64,000 nucleotides of DNA from JAAZKA01 sp034926225 (GTDB taxonomy: Bacteria; Bacillota; Clostridia; Oscillospirales; QAMX01), in the NCBI GenBank assembly GCA_034926225.1, contig JAYFRF010000004.1, positions 62,001 through 126,000 of the forward strand. Direction: 5' to 3'. The translations under genes were made by a program, and so were the position numbers. Position 1 is the stretch's first letter. The number at the start of each line of letters is the position of its first letter. The notes beneath the pieces are model-generated. The model saw only the letters and a list, made by a program, of their open reading frames with translations, was not told the origin of the DNA and did no database searches. Of this stretch, positions 52,462 through 61,189 are shown in pieces.

Positions 52462-54521
52462 ACGTTCTTCTCCCAAATAAACTGCTCAAAATCCCCTATA
52501 TTGCCCGCAATCCACGAAATTCGACCGTTATCCTCGGTAAAGCTGACCTCCTCGCCGGTTGTGACGCGGTGGAGATGACCTCCCTGCCCGGGGAGCACGA
52601 CGGATAGCCGGACGTCGAACGCGGGCGTGTCGTAGTAGACGCTCATCGCTTTGTAAAGCGTGATGAAGGTGCGGTTTTGCGCCTCGTCATGACGAAGCAT
52701 AACCTCGAGCCATGAGGGAGCATCCGTTTCGATCATCGTCCGCGCGGGTAGGAGGGTGCGGACAATGTTTTCAAACACCTTCCGCTGGCGCTCGGTCGCG
52801 GCGTCGAATAACGGAACGGCCAGCCAAATAACCTCGCCTTTACCGACATGCCTGCGTGTGACGGCGGGGGAAACGGTCTCCTCCCACGGCGGGTTAGAGA
52901 TCGCGGAGCCGAAGCGGTGTATCTCCTGCGTATGCGCGGCGGCACGGGTGACGGTCGCGAGCACCTCGACATCGGCGCGGACGAAAGCCTTCAGCGCAGG
53001 AGCGGGGAAGTAGAGCGGATAGCTTCTGTTAGCCCCTTCGAACAGGGGCAAAGCGGCGTCGGCGGGCGAGAGATAGCAGGTATCCTCGGGGAAGGCGCCC
53101 TCGATGGTGACGCCGGTAAGCGTGTCGAGAGACGCGGGCTTTCCTTCGATGGTACGGGTACTGGTGCCGCCTGTGACGATGAGCCTGCCGCCTCGCTCGA
53201 CAAAAGCGGTTAAGGCGCGACGCTCCGCGTCCGTGAGGACGTACTGCTCAGACAGGACAAGAACGCTGTCCGCGGGGACGGTATCAAGCTTTGCGGTGAA
53301 GTCGTAGGCGAGGTGAGCGGCGATCATCGTACGCGCGGCGTTTTCCATGCGCGAGGCGGGCGACCATCCGCGGATATCGCGCAGGGGTTTGCCGTTTTCG
53401 GCGGGGTTGTACATCGAGGGGAAGTTCCAATAGAAGGATACCTCGGGCATCACGCGCGCGGCGGACGACCAGACGTCGAGGTAGGGGGCAAGCGCGCGGC
53501 GGATACCGCCCATACGGTCGTAAAGACGGGTGTCGAGCGTGCCGGCCGGGTCGATCGCGTCGATAAAGAGGAAGGCTGCGCCGTGTGAGAGGGCGGCATA
53601 GGCGGAGAAGCGCAGCTCGGCTTCCGTCTTCGTGGTGGTGTGATCATTTAAGTTATGGCAGCGGGAGACCATGAACTCCATCGGACGGTGCTTCGAAACG
53701 TTGGAGAGGTACTTGCACAGCCACGAATAGACGAGGGCGTTGGCATAGAAGTCGCCCGCGATGTAATCGGAGAGATCGGCGTAGCTCTGGGTAAAACCGC
53801 CCGTAAAACCGGATCCCCAGAAGGCCGACTGGAACGCGCAGGTCATCCCCGGACGGCATTCGTCCACAGTACGGCGGATCCCGGCGTTGAAATCGTAGAG
53901 CCAGCGTTCTCTGGCGCGGACGAAGTCGACCCACGCGGGATCGGAGAAGTCGACCGTCTCCGGAAGCTCCCGTCCGGTTTCCCGCAGATACCGCGCGCGG
54001 CAGTGGTTGCAGGTACAGACGGCGCCGTGCCAGCCGGTCATGTCGATCCAGAACCCGGCGGTGTCGTAGTCGCGGGCAAGTTGGGAAAACTGCTCCCGGA
54101 CATATTCACGGTAGCCCGACGCGTTTAAGCAGCAGCGGCCGTAGCGGGCGAGAGTGCCGTCGGGATTGTGCAGCGTATCGCGCCCGTCTACGGAACGGAT
54201 ACGCCAGTCGGGATGGGTATCGAACGCCCAGCGCGACCAGATGTTGAAGTATGTAATCGGACGGATGCCGCGGCGGCGCAGGGCGGAAACCGTTTCACCG
54301 AAGATGTCGCGGCCCCGGAGACCTTCGTGCATGTGGCCGGTCTTTGTCGGGAAAAAGCAGATGCCCAGACAGTTGCCCGCGTAGACGAGCGCGGTATCGA
54401 CACCGGCACGCACCATACAGTCGGCGTAGGCTTCCGGGTCGAAACGCCGCATAAAATCGGGGTTCCAGTCGGGGATGTGCATGTCTACGAGATTGCGGAA
54501 GGGGGAATGCTCATACCACAT
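52458..54521 (-). CDS. Putative glycoside hydrolase (GHL6-like with GATase-like domain)
   Basis: The 687-residue protein has an N-terminal TIM-barrel-like part (HIPDWNPDFMRRFDPEAYA, GRDIFGETVSALRRRGIRPITYFNIW, AGFWIDMTGWHGAVCTCNHCRARYL with a Cys-rich turn). A second part (about 420-560) resembles the beta-galactosidase trimerisation, GATase-like fold (VLVLSEQYVLTDAERRALTAFVERGGRLIVTGG). A small beta domain ends the protein. This plan fits the hypothetical glycosyl hydrolase 6 group related to GH42-type enzymes. No signal peptide is seen, so it would act inside the cell. ATG 54521 is chosen; the frame further upstream enters the LacI gene. Confidence 0.75.
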   Translation of the reverse strand: MWYEHSPFRNLVDMHIPDWNPDFMRRFDPEAYADCMVRAGVDTALVYAGNCLGICFFPTKTGHMHEGLRGRDIFGETVSALRRRGIRPITYFNIWSRWAFDTHPDWRIRSVDGRDTLHNPDGTLARYGRCCLNASGYREYVREQFSQLARDYDTAGFWIDMTGWHGAVCTCNHCRARYLRETGRELPETVDFSDPAWVDFVRARERWLYDFNAGIRRTVDECRPGMTCAFQSAFWGSGFTGGFTQSYADLSDYIAGDFYANALVYSWLCKYLSNVSKHRPMEFMVSRCHNLNDHTTTKTEAELRFSAYAALSHGAAFLFIDAIDPAGTLDTRLYDRMGGIRRALAPYLDVWSSAARVMPEVSFYWNFPSMYNPAENGKPLRDIRGWSPASRMENAARTMIAAHLAYDFTAKLDTVPADSVLVLSEQYVLTDAERRALTAFVERGGRLIVTGGTSTRTIEGKPASLDTLTGVTIEGAFPEDTCYLSPADAALPLFEGANRSYPLYFPAPALKAFVRADVEVLATVTRAAAHTQEIHRFGSAISNPPWEETVSPAVTRRHVGKGEVIWLAVPLFDAATERQRKVFENIVRTLLPARTMIETDAPSWLEVMLRHDEAQNRTFITLYKAMSVYYDTPAFDVRLSVVLPGQGGHLHRVTTGEEVSFTEDNGRISWIAGNIGDFEQFIWEKNV

Positions 54522-54555
54522 ATCAAGATCACCGTCCTTTTTGATTGAAATGGAG

Positions 54556-55611
54556 TTACCCGCGCAGCAGCAGTTCGTCGGCAGCATCCTCGACGGAAGC
54601 GGGGCAGTTCGCACGGAGGAACAGCTTGGGAGAGACGCTGCGCACAGGCGATGGAAGGACGCGGAGGGTGAGATAATCGACGAGAGTCAGCACGGCGAGC
54701 GCGCCTTGGAGGTAGGTATTCTGGTAAATGATACCGTCGATTACACCGGAATCGAGATATGCCTTCAGGGAGGGAGAAAGATCGGTAGCGGCGACGCGTA
54801 TGGGGCGGGTGGAATCGATAACGGCGCGGCAGACGCCGTCGCCGACGGAAGTGGAGATATAGATACCGGCGAGGTCTGGAACTTCGCCAAGACAGGCCAG
54901 GACTTTTTCATAAGCGTTATCGTCTTTGTCCATCGCGAAGATACGGTAAACAGGGCGGCGGACGGACTGTTCGAATACGGCGGCCTTCTGGGTATGCGGT
55001 GCGAGATCGGCGAAGCCTCCGACGACGGCGAGAGGGGCATCAGGCGGGGTGGAGAGCGTGAGCAGGTTTGCCGCGAGGGCGGCGCAGGCGGGGATATCGG
55101 GCTGCACAGTAAAGAGGCAGGGCGCATCGGGACGGGCATCGCCGACGATGGCGACGGGGAGGTGATGTCCTTCGGCATCAGCGAGAGCGTCGACATAGGG
55201 GTAGCGTTCGCCGGGGCAGAAGATTACGGCGTCGCAGCCGGAGGTACGCAGCGTGGAGAAAAGCGCGGCAACCTGCCTTGGCGCATCGTGTTCGGCGTCG
55301 TAGTATCGGATATCGCCGGTGACGAAGAAGTCGCGCAGATCGGCGAAGGCACGGAGGATGCCGTTTTTCATCGGTTCATGGTAGGATGGCCAGTCGGAGG
55401 GTATGACGACACCGATACGGATACGGGCGCGTGCCAGGGAAAGCGCGGCGCGATTGGGGTGATAGCCAAGCGCGTCGGCGGCGGCGAGGATTTCCGCGCG
55501 GCGCTGCGGGCTGACACCGGGCTTGCCGTAGAGGGCTTTATTCACAGTGGAGAGAGAGACGCCCTGCGCCGCCGCGACGTCCTTGATGGTGGCCCGTTTA
55601 ATAAAAGACAT
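54556..55611 (-). CDS. LacI family transcriptional regulator
   Basis: This 351-residue regulator has the LacI helix-turn-helix (ATIKDVAAAQGVSLSTVNKALYG) and an effector domain with IGVVIPSDWPSYHEPMKNGI and VAATDLSPSLKAYLDSGVIDGIIYQN. It heads the unit that continues with the glycoside hydrolase 34 bases later, and probably controls it. The annotated ATG at 55611 directly abuts the AAAAGGGG site. ATT at 55602 lies nine bases from the site and would give the more typical start KRATIKDVA, so the true start is uncertain. Confidence 0.9.
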   Translation of the reverse strand: MSFIKRATIKDVAAAQGVSLSTVNKALYGKPGVSPQRRAEILAAADALGYHPNRAALSLARARIRIGVVIPSDWPSYHEPMKNGILRAFADLRDFFVTGDIRYYDAEHDAPRQVAALFSTLRTSGCDAVIFCPGERYPYVDALADAEGHHLPVAIVGDARPDAPCLFTVQPDIPACAALAANLLTLSTPPDAPLAVVGGFADLAPHTQKAAVFEQSVRRPVYRIFAMDKDDNAYEKVLACLGEVPDLAGIYISTSVGDGVCRAVIDSTRPIRVAATDLSPSLKAYLDSGVIDGIIYQNTYLQGALAVLTLVDYLTLRVLPSPVRSVSPKLFLRANCPASVEDAADELLLRG

Positions 55612-55619
55612 CCCCTTTT
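55600..55619 (-). promoter_or_regulatory. Ribosome-binding site of the LacI gene, possible ATT start
   Basis: AAAAGGGG (55619-55612) is directly followed by ATG 55611 with no spacer. ATT at 55602-55600 is in frame and nine bases away. Confidence 0.4.
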
Positions 55620-55643
55620 CGCTAAAACACAATTAATAAAAAT

Positions 55644-55672
55644 ATTATAAATCATACCGAAGCCGTTGTCAA
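55644..55672 (-). promoter_or_regulatory. Consensus promoter of the LacI-glycoside hydrolase unit
   Basis: On the minus strand TTGACA (55672-55667), 17 bases and TATAAT (55649-55644) match the consensus exactly. No clear LacI-type palindrome was found over it. Confidence 0.9.
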
Positions 55673-55720
55673 CTCTAAAAAAGTCTTCGCGGGGAGTGCG
55701 GATAATGTCGAGAAAAGCAC

Positions 55721-55749
55721 TTGCATAGGCGTGCCCGGCGTGGTATAAT
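55721..55749 (+). promoter_or_regulatory. Promoter of the methyltransferase-ecf-truA unit
   Basis: TTGCAT (55721-55726), 17 bases and TATAAT (55744-55749), about 38 bases before the methyltransferase ATG. Confidence 0.8.
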
Positions 55750-55786
55750 ACTACGATAACAGGGACGAAATGAAGGAGAAACGCGC

Positions 55787-56680
55787 ATGTGGATTGCCGA
55801 TTCGTGGGGGGAGTCGTTTTCGCTGTTAGACTGCGGAAACGGAGAGAAGCTTGAGAAATGGGGGCCGTACTGTCTGGTGCGCCCCGACCCGCAGGCAATC
55901 TGGACGCCGGAGGGAAAGGATGTCGGCTGGAAGCGGTATGACGCCCGATATAACCGCTCGAATACGGGCGGCGGCGCATGGGAGAACCGTACCCTGCCGC
56001 AGGACGCCGTGCAAAACGGCTGGTCGGTGCGGTACCGGGACCTGACATTTCTCGTTCGGCCGATGTCGTTCAAGCATACGGGGATTTTTCCGGAACAAGC
56101 GGTAAACTGGGATTTTGTTGCGGAACGCACGAAAAAACGGCTTGCAAGCGGAAAATCGATGCGGATACTGAACCTTTTTGCATATACGGGAGCGGCGACA
56201 GCCGCCGCGCTTGCCGCCGGCGCGGAGGTCTGCCATGTCGACGCCGCGCGGGGGATGGTCGCATGGGCGCGGGAGAACGCGGCGGCGTCCGGCGTCGCGG
56301 ACAGGGTTGTACGGTGGATCGTCGACGACTGCGCGGCGTTCATCGAACGCGAAATCCGGCGCGGACGCTTTTATGACGGCATCATCCTCGATCCGCCGTC
56401 ATATGGCAGGGGACCGACGGGACAAGTCTGGAAGATGGAGACGAACCTGTATCCGTTCGTGAAGCTCTGTGAGCGCGCGCTGTCGGACGACCCGGATTTT
56501 GTGCTGATGTCGGCATATACGGCGGGATTAAACCCGGGCGTCGCGGGATATGTGCTCGGCGACGCGATCGGCAGGCGCCGCGGCGGAAGCGTCGCATACG
56601 ACGAGCTGGGGCTGGCGTGTCGGGCAACGGGGCTCAACTTACCCTGCGGCTCGAGCGCGCGGTGGACGGCGGCGGTATAA
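55787..56680 (+). CDS. Class I SAM-dependent RNA methyltransferase (RlmI-like)
   Basis: The 297-residue enzyme has NLFAYTGAATAAALAAGAEVCHVDAA, the SAM-binding motif with the FAYTG form seen in RlmI/RlmK-type rRNA methyltransferases, and a catalytic LDPPSYGRG motif. The N-terminal region has WKRYDARYNRSNTGGGAW. The probable target is rRNA, but the position cannot be assigned. It is the first gene of the plus-strand unit and ends 11 bases before ecfA1. Confidence 0.85.
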   Translation: MWIADSWGESFSLLDCGNGEKLEKWGPYCLVRPDPQAIWTPEGKDVGWKRYDARYNRSNTGGGAWENRTLPQDAVQNGWSVRYRDLTFLVRPMSFKHTGIFPEQAVNWDFVAERTKKRLASGKSMRILNLFAYTGAATAAALAAGAEVCHVDAARGMVAWARENAAASGVADRVVRWIVDDCAAFIEREIRRGRFYDGIILDPPSYGRGPTGQVWKMETNLYPFVKLCERALSDDPDFVLMSAYTAGLNPGVAGYVLGDAIGRRRGGSVAYDELGLACRATGLNLPCGSSARWTAAV

Positions 56681-56691
56681 AGGATGATACG

Positions 56692-57537
56692 ATGAAAATG
56701 ATCGAAACCCGCGATTTGCGGTATCAATATAAAGAGGGTACGACGGACTTTGCCTTAGGCGGCATCACGGTGTCGATCGATGAGGGCAGCTTTGTCGCCG
56801 TACTCGGACATAACGGCTCGGGCAAATCGACGTTTGCCAAGCATCTGAACGCAATCTTGCTGCCGTCTGGCGGGAAGGTTTTCGTCGAAGGATTGGACAC
56901 CGCCGATGAGGATAAGCTCTACGACATCCGTCAGCGGGTGGGTATGGTATTCCAGAACCCGGATAACCAGCTTGTCGCCACGATGGTGGAGGAGGACGTC
57001 GCCTTCGCACCGGAGAACCTCGGCGTTCCGCAGGCGGAGATTCGCCGCCGTGTGGACGACGCCCTTGCCGCGGTAGGGATGGAAGATTTCAAGGATCGCA
57101 CAACCTATGCCCTGTCCGGCGGGCAAAAGCAGCGCGTTGCCATCGCCGGCATCATCGCGATGCAGCCGAAATGCATCGTGCTCGACGAGCCGACGGCCAT
57201 GCTCGACCCGGTCGGACGCCGTGAGGTCATGGGTGCGATTCATCGCTTAAACCGCACGCTCGGCATCACCGTCGTCCTGATTACCCACCATATGAACGAG
57301 GCCGTAGACGCGGATCGGGTGCTGGTCATCGACCACGGGAAGCTTTTGATGGACGGGACGCCGCGGCAGGTGTTTGCCCGCGCCGAAGAGCTGTATGCCG
57401 TGGGGCTTGCGGTGCCGCAGGGGGTCGAGCTGATGCATATGCTGCGCGAAGCCGGCGTCGAGGTGTCAAGCGACGTACTGACAGAGAAAGAATGTGCCGA
57501 TGCGCTATATGAATTGCTGCGCAAACACGGCTTTTAG
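56692..57537 (+). CDS. ecfA1: Energy-coupling factor ATPase EcfA1
   Basis: EcfA1 and EcfA2 hydrolyse ATP to drive vitamin uptake through EcfT and exchangeable S components. The 281 residues include Walker A GHNGSGKST, the Q-loop region VFQNPDNQLVA, the signature LSGGQKQR and Walker B CIVLDEPTAML. The frame opens at 56617 but the N-terminal text ETRDLRYQYKEG and the AAGGA site favour ATG 56692. The two ATPases differ in length and signature as expected for the pair. Confidence 0.95.
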   Translation: MKMIETRDLRYQYKEGTTDFALGGITVSIDEGSFVAVLGHNGSGKSTFAKHLNAILLPSGGKVFVEGLDTADEDKLYDIRQRVGMVFQNPDNQLVATMVEEDVAFAPENLGVPQAEIRRRVDDALAAVGMEDFKDRTTYALSGGQKQRVAIAGIIAMQPKCIVLDEPTAMLDPVGRREVMGAIHRLNRTLGITVVLITHHMNEAVDADRVLVIDHGKLLMDGTPRQVFARAEELYAVGLAVPQGVELMHMLREAGVEVSSDVLTEKECADALYELLRKHGF

Positions 57538-57554
57538 GGGTTTATAGAATTTAG

Positions 57555-58421
57555 ATGAGTACGATTTTGGAAACGCGCGAACTGCGTTACGCATATGGCG
57601 CAAACTCTCCGACGGCGCAGACCGCGCTAAATGGGATTTCTGTCAAGATAGAGGAAGGCGAATTCGTCGGGCTGATCGGGCATACCGGCTCAGGCAAATC
57701 GACGCTGATCCAGCATTTCAACGGACTGCTCGCGCCTACGTCCGGAAAGATCCTGTTTCGCGGGCAGGATATCCACGAAAAAGGCTATAAGCTTCGCGAT
57801 TTGCGCTTTAAGGTGGGTTTGGTGTTCCAGTATCCGGAGTATCAGCTGTTTGAGGAAACCGTTGAAAGAGACATCGCGTTCGGGCCTCGCAATATGGGTC
57901 TCGGCGACGTTGAAATCCGCGAGCGGGTACGGCAGGCAGCGGCTTACGTGGGACTGACGGACGATGTAATGCAAAAGTCGCCGTTCGACTTGTCGGGCGG
58001 CCAGAAGCGGCGCGCCGCCATCGCGGGCGTGCTTGCCATGCGGCCGGAGGTGTTGATTCTCGACGAACCGACGGCGGGGCTTGATCCGGAAGGCTCGTAT
58101 CAGATTTTAAAGGAGATTCGTGCCTTTCGGGAAGAAAGCGGGACGACGGTCATCCTTGTGACGCATAACATGGAGGACGTCGCGCGCACGGCGGACAGGC
58201 TGATCGTGCTTAATCACTCGAAGGTAGCCCTGCAGGGGACGCCGGAGGAGATTTTCGGTATACCGGAGCGCTTAGAGGAGCTGGGGCTGGACGTCCCGCA
58301 GGTGACGAGAGTGTTCCAGCTTTTAAAACAGCGCGGCGTGGACATCGATACGGCTGTTTACACGGTGAAATATGCGAAAAACCTCATATTGAAGATGATC
58401 GGGGGGGCTGCGTCATGCTGA
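57555..58421 (+). CDS. ecfA2: Energy-coupling factor ATPase EcfA2
   Basis: This is the second ATPase of the ECF module, 288 residues. It shows Walker A GHTGSGKST, Q-loop VFQYPEYQLFEETV, signature LSGGQKRR and Walker B VLILDEPTAGLD. It starts 17 bases after ecfA1 and overlaps ecfT by 7 bases. Confidence 0.95.
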   Translation: MSTILETRELRYAYGANSPTAQTALNGISVKIEEGEFVGLIGHTGSGKSTLIQHFNGLLAPTSGKILFRGQDIHEKGYKLRDLRFKVGLVFQYPEYQLFEETVERDIAFGPRNMGLGDVEIRERVRQAAAYVGLTDDVMQKSPFDLSGGQKRRAAIAGVLAMRPEVLILDEPTAGLDPEGSYQILKEIRAFREESGTTVILVTHNMEDVARTADRLIVLNHSKVALQGTPEEIFGIPERLEELGLDVPQVTRVFQLLKQRGVDIDTAVYTVKYAKNLILKMIGGAASC

Positions 58422-59218
58422 AGGACATCACTTTAGGGCAGTACATCCCCGGAAACAGCGTGATTCACCGGATGGATCCGCGCTTAAAGCTTGTCCTGAC
58501 AATCGGCTACATCGCCGTGCTGTTCGCAGCAAAGGGACCCGCGTCCTATGCGCTGGTGTTTGGGTCGCTGGTACTGGTGATCGCTCTGTCGGGAATAGGG
58601 CTGCGGTTTGTATTCCGCTCGATCAAGCCGCTGCTGTTCATCATCCTGTTTACGGCGGTGCTGAACATGTTTTATGTCTCCGGAGACCCGCTGTGGAGCT
58701 GGTGGATTTTCACGATCACACGCGAGGGCGTCCATACGGCAGTCTACATGGCGCTGCGTATCGCAATGCTGATCTCCGGCACATTCGTGCTGTTGAATTA
58801 TACAACACCACCGATCAAGCTGACCGACGGGATCGAGCAGCTCTTAGGCCCTCTGAAGAAAATCCATGTCCCGGTGCATGAGCTTGCGATGATGATGACG
58901 ATCGCGCTGCGGTTTATCCCGACCCTCATCGAAGAAACGGACAAGATCATGAGCGCGCAGAAGGCGAGAGGCGCCGATTTTGAGACGGGGAATCTTGTGC
59001 GCCGCGCAAAGGCTCTGGTGCCGATCCTGGTGCCGCTGTTTGTCAGCGCGTTTCGCCGGGCGGACGATCTGGCGGTGGCGATGGAGTGCCGCTGTTATCG
59101 CGGAAGCGAGGGGCGTACGCGGCTGCATACCTTAAAAATGCAGAGAATCGATTATATTACGATGTGTGTTGCCGCCGTGCTGGGTACGGGAATCGTGCTT
59201 TTAGGGTTGTATGTCTGA
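58415..59218 (+). CDS. ecfT: Energy-coupling factor transmembrane protein EcfT
   Basis: The 267-residue membrane protein joins ATPases and S component. It has the YIPGNSVIHRMDPRLKL start, several spans, and the two coupling-helix ARG-type motifs AQKARGADF and ECRCYRGSEGR. No S component gene is present in the window, so it is probably a shared (group II) module for several vitamins. It overlaps truA by 8 bases. Confidence 0.95.
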   Translation: MLKDITLGQYIPGNSVIHRMDPRLKLVLTIGYIAVLFAAKGPASYALVFGSLVLVIALSGIGLRFVFRSIKPLLFIILFTAVLNMFYVSGDPLWSWWIFTITREGVHTAVYMALRIAMLISGTFVLLNYTTPPIKLTDGIEQLLGPLKKIHVPVHELAMMMTIALRFIPTLIEETDKIMSAQKARGADFETGNLVRRAKALVPILVPLFVSAFRRADDLAVAMECRCYRGSEGRTRLHTLKMQRIDYITMCVAAVLGTGIVLLGLYV

Positions 59219-59972
59219 AAAACAAAATATCGCGCTGTTCCTCTCCTACGTCGGTACGGCGTATCACGGGTGGCAGATTCAAAACAACGGCATGACAGTA
59301 CAGGAGGCCATGCAGGACGCTGTTCGCAAGACGACGGAGCAGAGCGTCTCGCTTTCCGGCTGCGGAAGGACGGACGCCGGGGTGCACGCGCGGGTGTATG
59401 TGTGCAACGCGTCGCTTGCGACCTCGATACCGTGTGCCCGGCTGCCTTTGGCGCTGAACGCGCGGCTGCCGGACGATATTGTGGTCAAAGAAGCAAGAAT
59501 CGTACCGGGGCGCTTTGATTCGCGTTTTTCCTGCCGCAAAAAGGAGTACACTTATACCATCCATAACTCACGCGTGCGGGATCCGTTTCTTTTAGCACGG
59601 GCGTGTTATTTCCCGTACCCGCTCGACTTCGACCGGGTACGCGCCGCCGCCGCCGAGTTTGTCGGCACGCATGATTTTGCCGCCGTACAGCGCAAAGGCA
59701 GCCCCGTCAAGACGACGGTGCGCACGATTTACCGCTGCGAGGCGGAGAAGTCGGGCGACGTCATTACGGTGCGCGTATGCGGGAACGGTTTTTTGTATAA
59801 CATGGTACGCGCCATCACAGGCACGCTGCTGTACGCGGGGCTTCATAAGCTCGAGCCGGGAGAGATCGCGAGCATCCTCGCGTCCCGTGACCGCTCGCTT
59901 GCCGGGCCGACACTGCCCGCGGCGGGACTGGCGCTCACGGGGCTTTGGTACGACGAATTTACCCTGACGTAA
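59211..59972 (+). CDS. truA: tRNA pseudouridine synthase A
   Basis: TruA makes pseudouridine at positions 38-40 of tRNA. The 253-residue protein has YVGTAYHGWQIQNNG, the catalytic Asp in GCGRTDAGVHA near residue 54, and GTHDFAAVQRKGSPVKTTVRTI. Its place after ecfT is standard in Bacillota. The ribosome-binding site is weak, which fits coupling to ecfT. Confidence 0.96.
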   Translation: MSEKQNIALFLSYVGTAYHGWQIQNNGMTVQEAMQDAVRKTTEQSVSLSGCGRTDAGVHARVYVCNASLATSIPCARLPLALNARLPDDIVVKEARIVPGRFDSRFSCRKKEYTYTIHNSRVRDPFLLARACYFPYPLDFDRVRAAAAEFVGTHDFAAVQRKGSPVKTTVRTIYRCEAEKSGDVITVRVCGNGFLYNMVRAITGTLLYAGLHKLEPGEIASILASRDRSLAGPTLPAAGLALTGLWYDEFTLT

Positions 59973-59994
59973 ATGTTTTTCGTAAGAGGTTACT

Positions 59995-61182
59995 ATGCCG
60001 AATAAAGCTTATGCCGATCCGAATATTAATTTGCCGGCGCGGGACAAAAGGCTTGACTACCTTCGTTTTGCGCAGCAGCTGATGCTGTTCGGACTGGTCG
60101 CTACCGTTATATTATCCATCTATGTCTTCCGGGACGACATCCTCGACGCATATGCGACGTATCGCTCGAGTGTGCAGCTCGAGGAGACAAAGGCTGACTC
60201 GCGTATTAATTTCGAGCCGGACTCCTCCAATATTTTCGGACTCTACGGCAATAATCTGGCTGTGCTGAATCAGGGTACCTACAAGCTTTACACCCCCGCC
60301 GGAGATGAGCAGCTGGCGATGCAGTACATCAGCGCAAACCCCGCGCTGTCGGTATCCGATACCTACGCCTGTCTCTACAGCCGCGGCGCGTCCTTGCTGA
60401 CGGTGACGGGGCTGACTTCGCAGGTCGGCACACTCGAGATGTCCGGAAGTATCATCGATGTGACGCAGAACGACGCGGGATTTATCGCCGTCGTGCATGA
60501 CGATGACCGATACCGAAGCGTGGTATCCGTCTACGATTCGACGCTTGCGCTGCGGTATGAGTGGAAGACGTCCGAGTATTACGTCCAGACGGCAGCGATA
60601 TCGCCGGACGGAAAGACGCTTGCCGTCGTCGCACTGACACAGGACGACGCCGTTTTCATCACGCGTGTAATCACCTTCCTCCTCGCGGAGGAGAACTATC
60701 ACAGTGTCTGCGATATCCCGGAAACAATCATCACGGATGTAACTTTTCTCGGAAACGACGCGGTATGTGCCATAGGAGATACGCGGGCTTGTGTATTAAA
60801 TCTCGACGGCAGCATACGCTATGAATACGACTATGGCGGCAACAGCCTACGCACGTGTGACTATGATACCGCGGTATGCGTACTGTCAGTAGTCGACCGG
60901 ACGTCGGGACTTTCGTCGTATCTGGTATCGCTGTCGGCGGGAGCCGAGCCTGTGATCGTCGAGACGGATGAGATCCGCTGGATCGATGTGAACGCGGGAT
61001 ATGTCGCGCTGCTGTTCACGGATACGGTAGAGGTGCGGGATACGATGCTGAATCCGCTGTGCAAACCGGTAACGGTGTATAACGTACGGCGCGTGTTTAT
61101 GACGTCGGCGGGGAAAGCGCTGATGATATATACCTCCGAGGCTGGTGTGGTCGATCTGATAACGCCATTCCTCCAAAAATGA
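59995..61182 (+). CDS. DUF5711-like single-span protein with propeller-like outer domain
   Basis: This 395-residue protein has one membrane span near 30-45 and an outer domain of repeated beta segments with SPDGKTLAVVA, VLNLDGSIRYEYDYGG and SVYDSTLALRYEW, a PQQ/WD-like propeller pattern. It resembles DUF5711 proteins of Clostridia, whose role is unknown. GAGG precedes the ATG. It continues the truA unit. Confidence 0.75.
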   Translation: MPNKAYADPNINLPARDKRLDYLRFAQQLMLFGLVATVILSIYVFRDDILDAYATYRSSVQLEETKADSRINFEPDSSNIFGLYGNNLAVLNQGTYKLYTPAGDEQLAMQYISANPALSVSDTYACLYSRGASLLTVTGLTSQVGTLEMSGSIIDVTQNDAGFIAVVHDDDRYRSVVSVYDSTLALRYEWKTSEYYVQTAAISPDGKTLAVVALTQDDAVFITRVITFLLAEENYHSVCDIPETIITDVTFLGNDAVCAIGDTRACVLNLDGSIRYEYDYGGNSLRTCDYDTAVCVLSVVDRTSGLSSYLVSLSAGAEPVIVETDEIRWIDVNAGYVALLFTDTVEVRDTMLNPLCKPVTVYNVRRVFMTSAGKALMIYTSEAGVVDLITPFLQK

Positions 61183-61189
61183 AAGAAGG

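Noticed and set aside
54475..55650. Open frame of 391 codons on the plus strand across the LacI gene
   Set aside because: It mirrors the clear LacI coding sequence, runs across the consensus LacI promoter, and has Gly/Glu-rich composition typical of a shadow frame.
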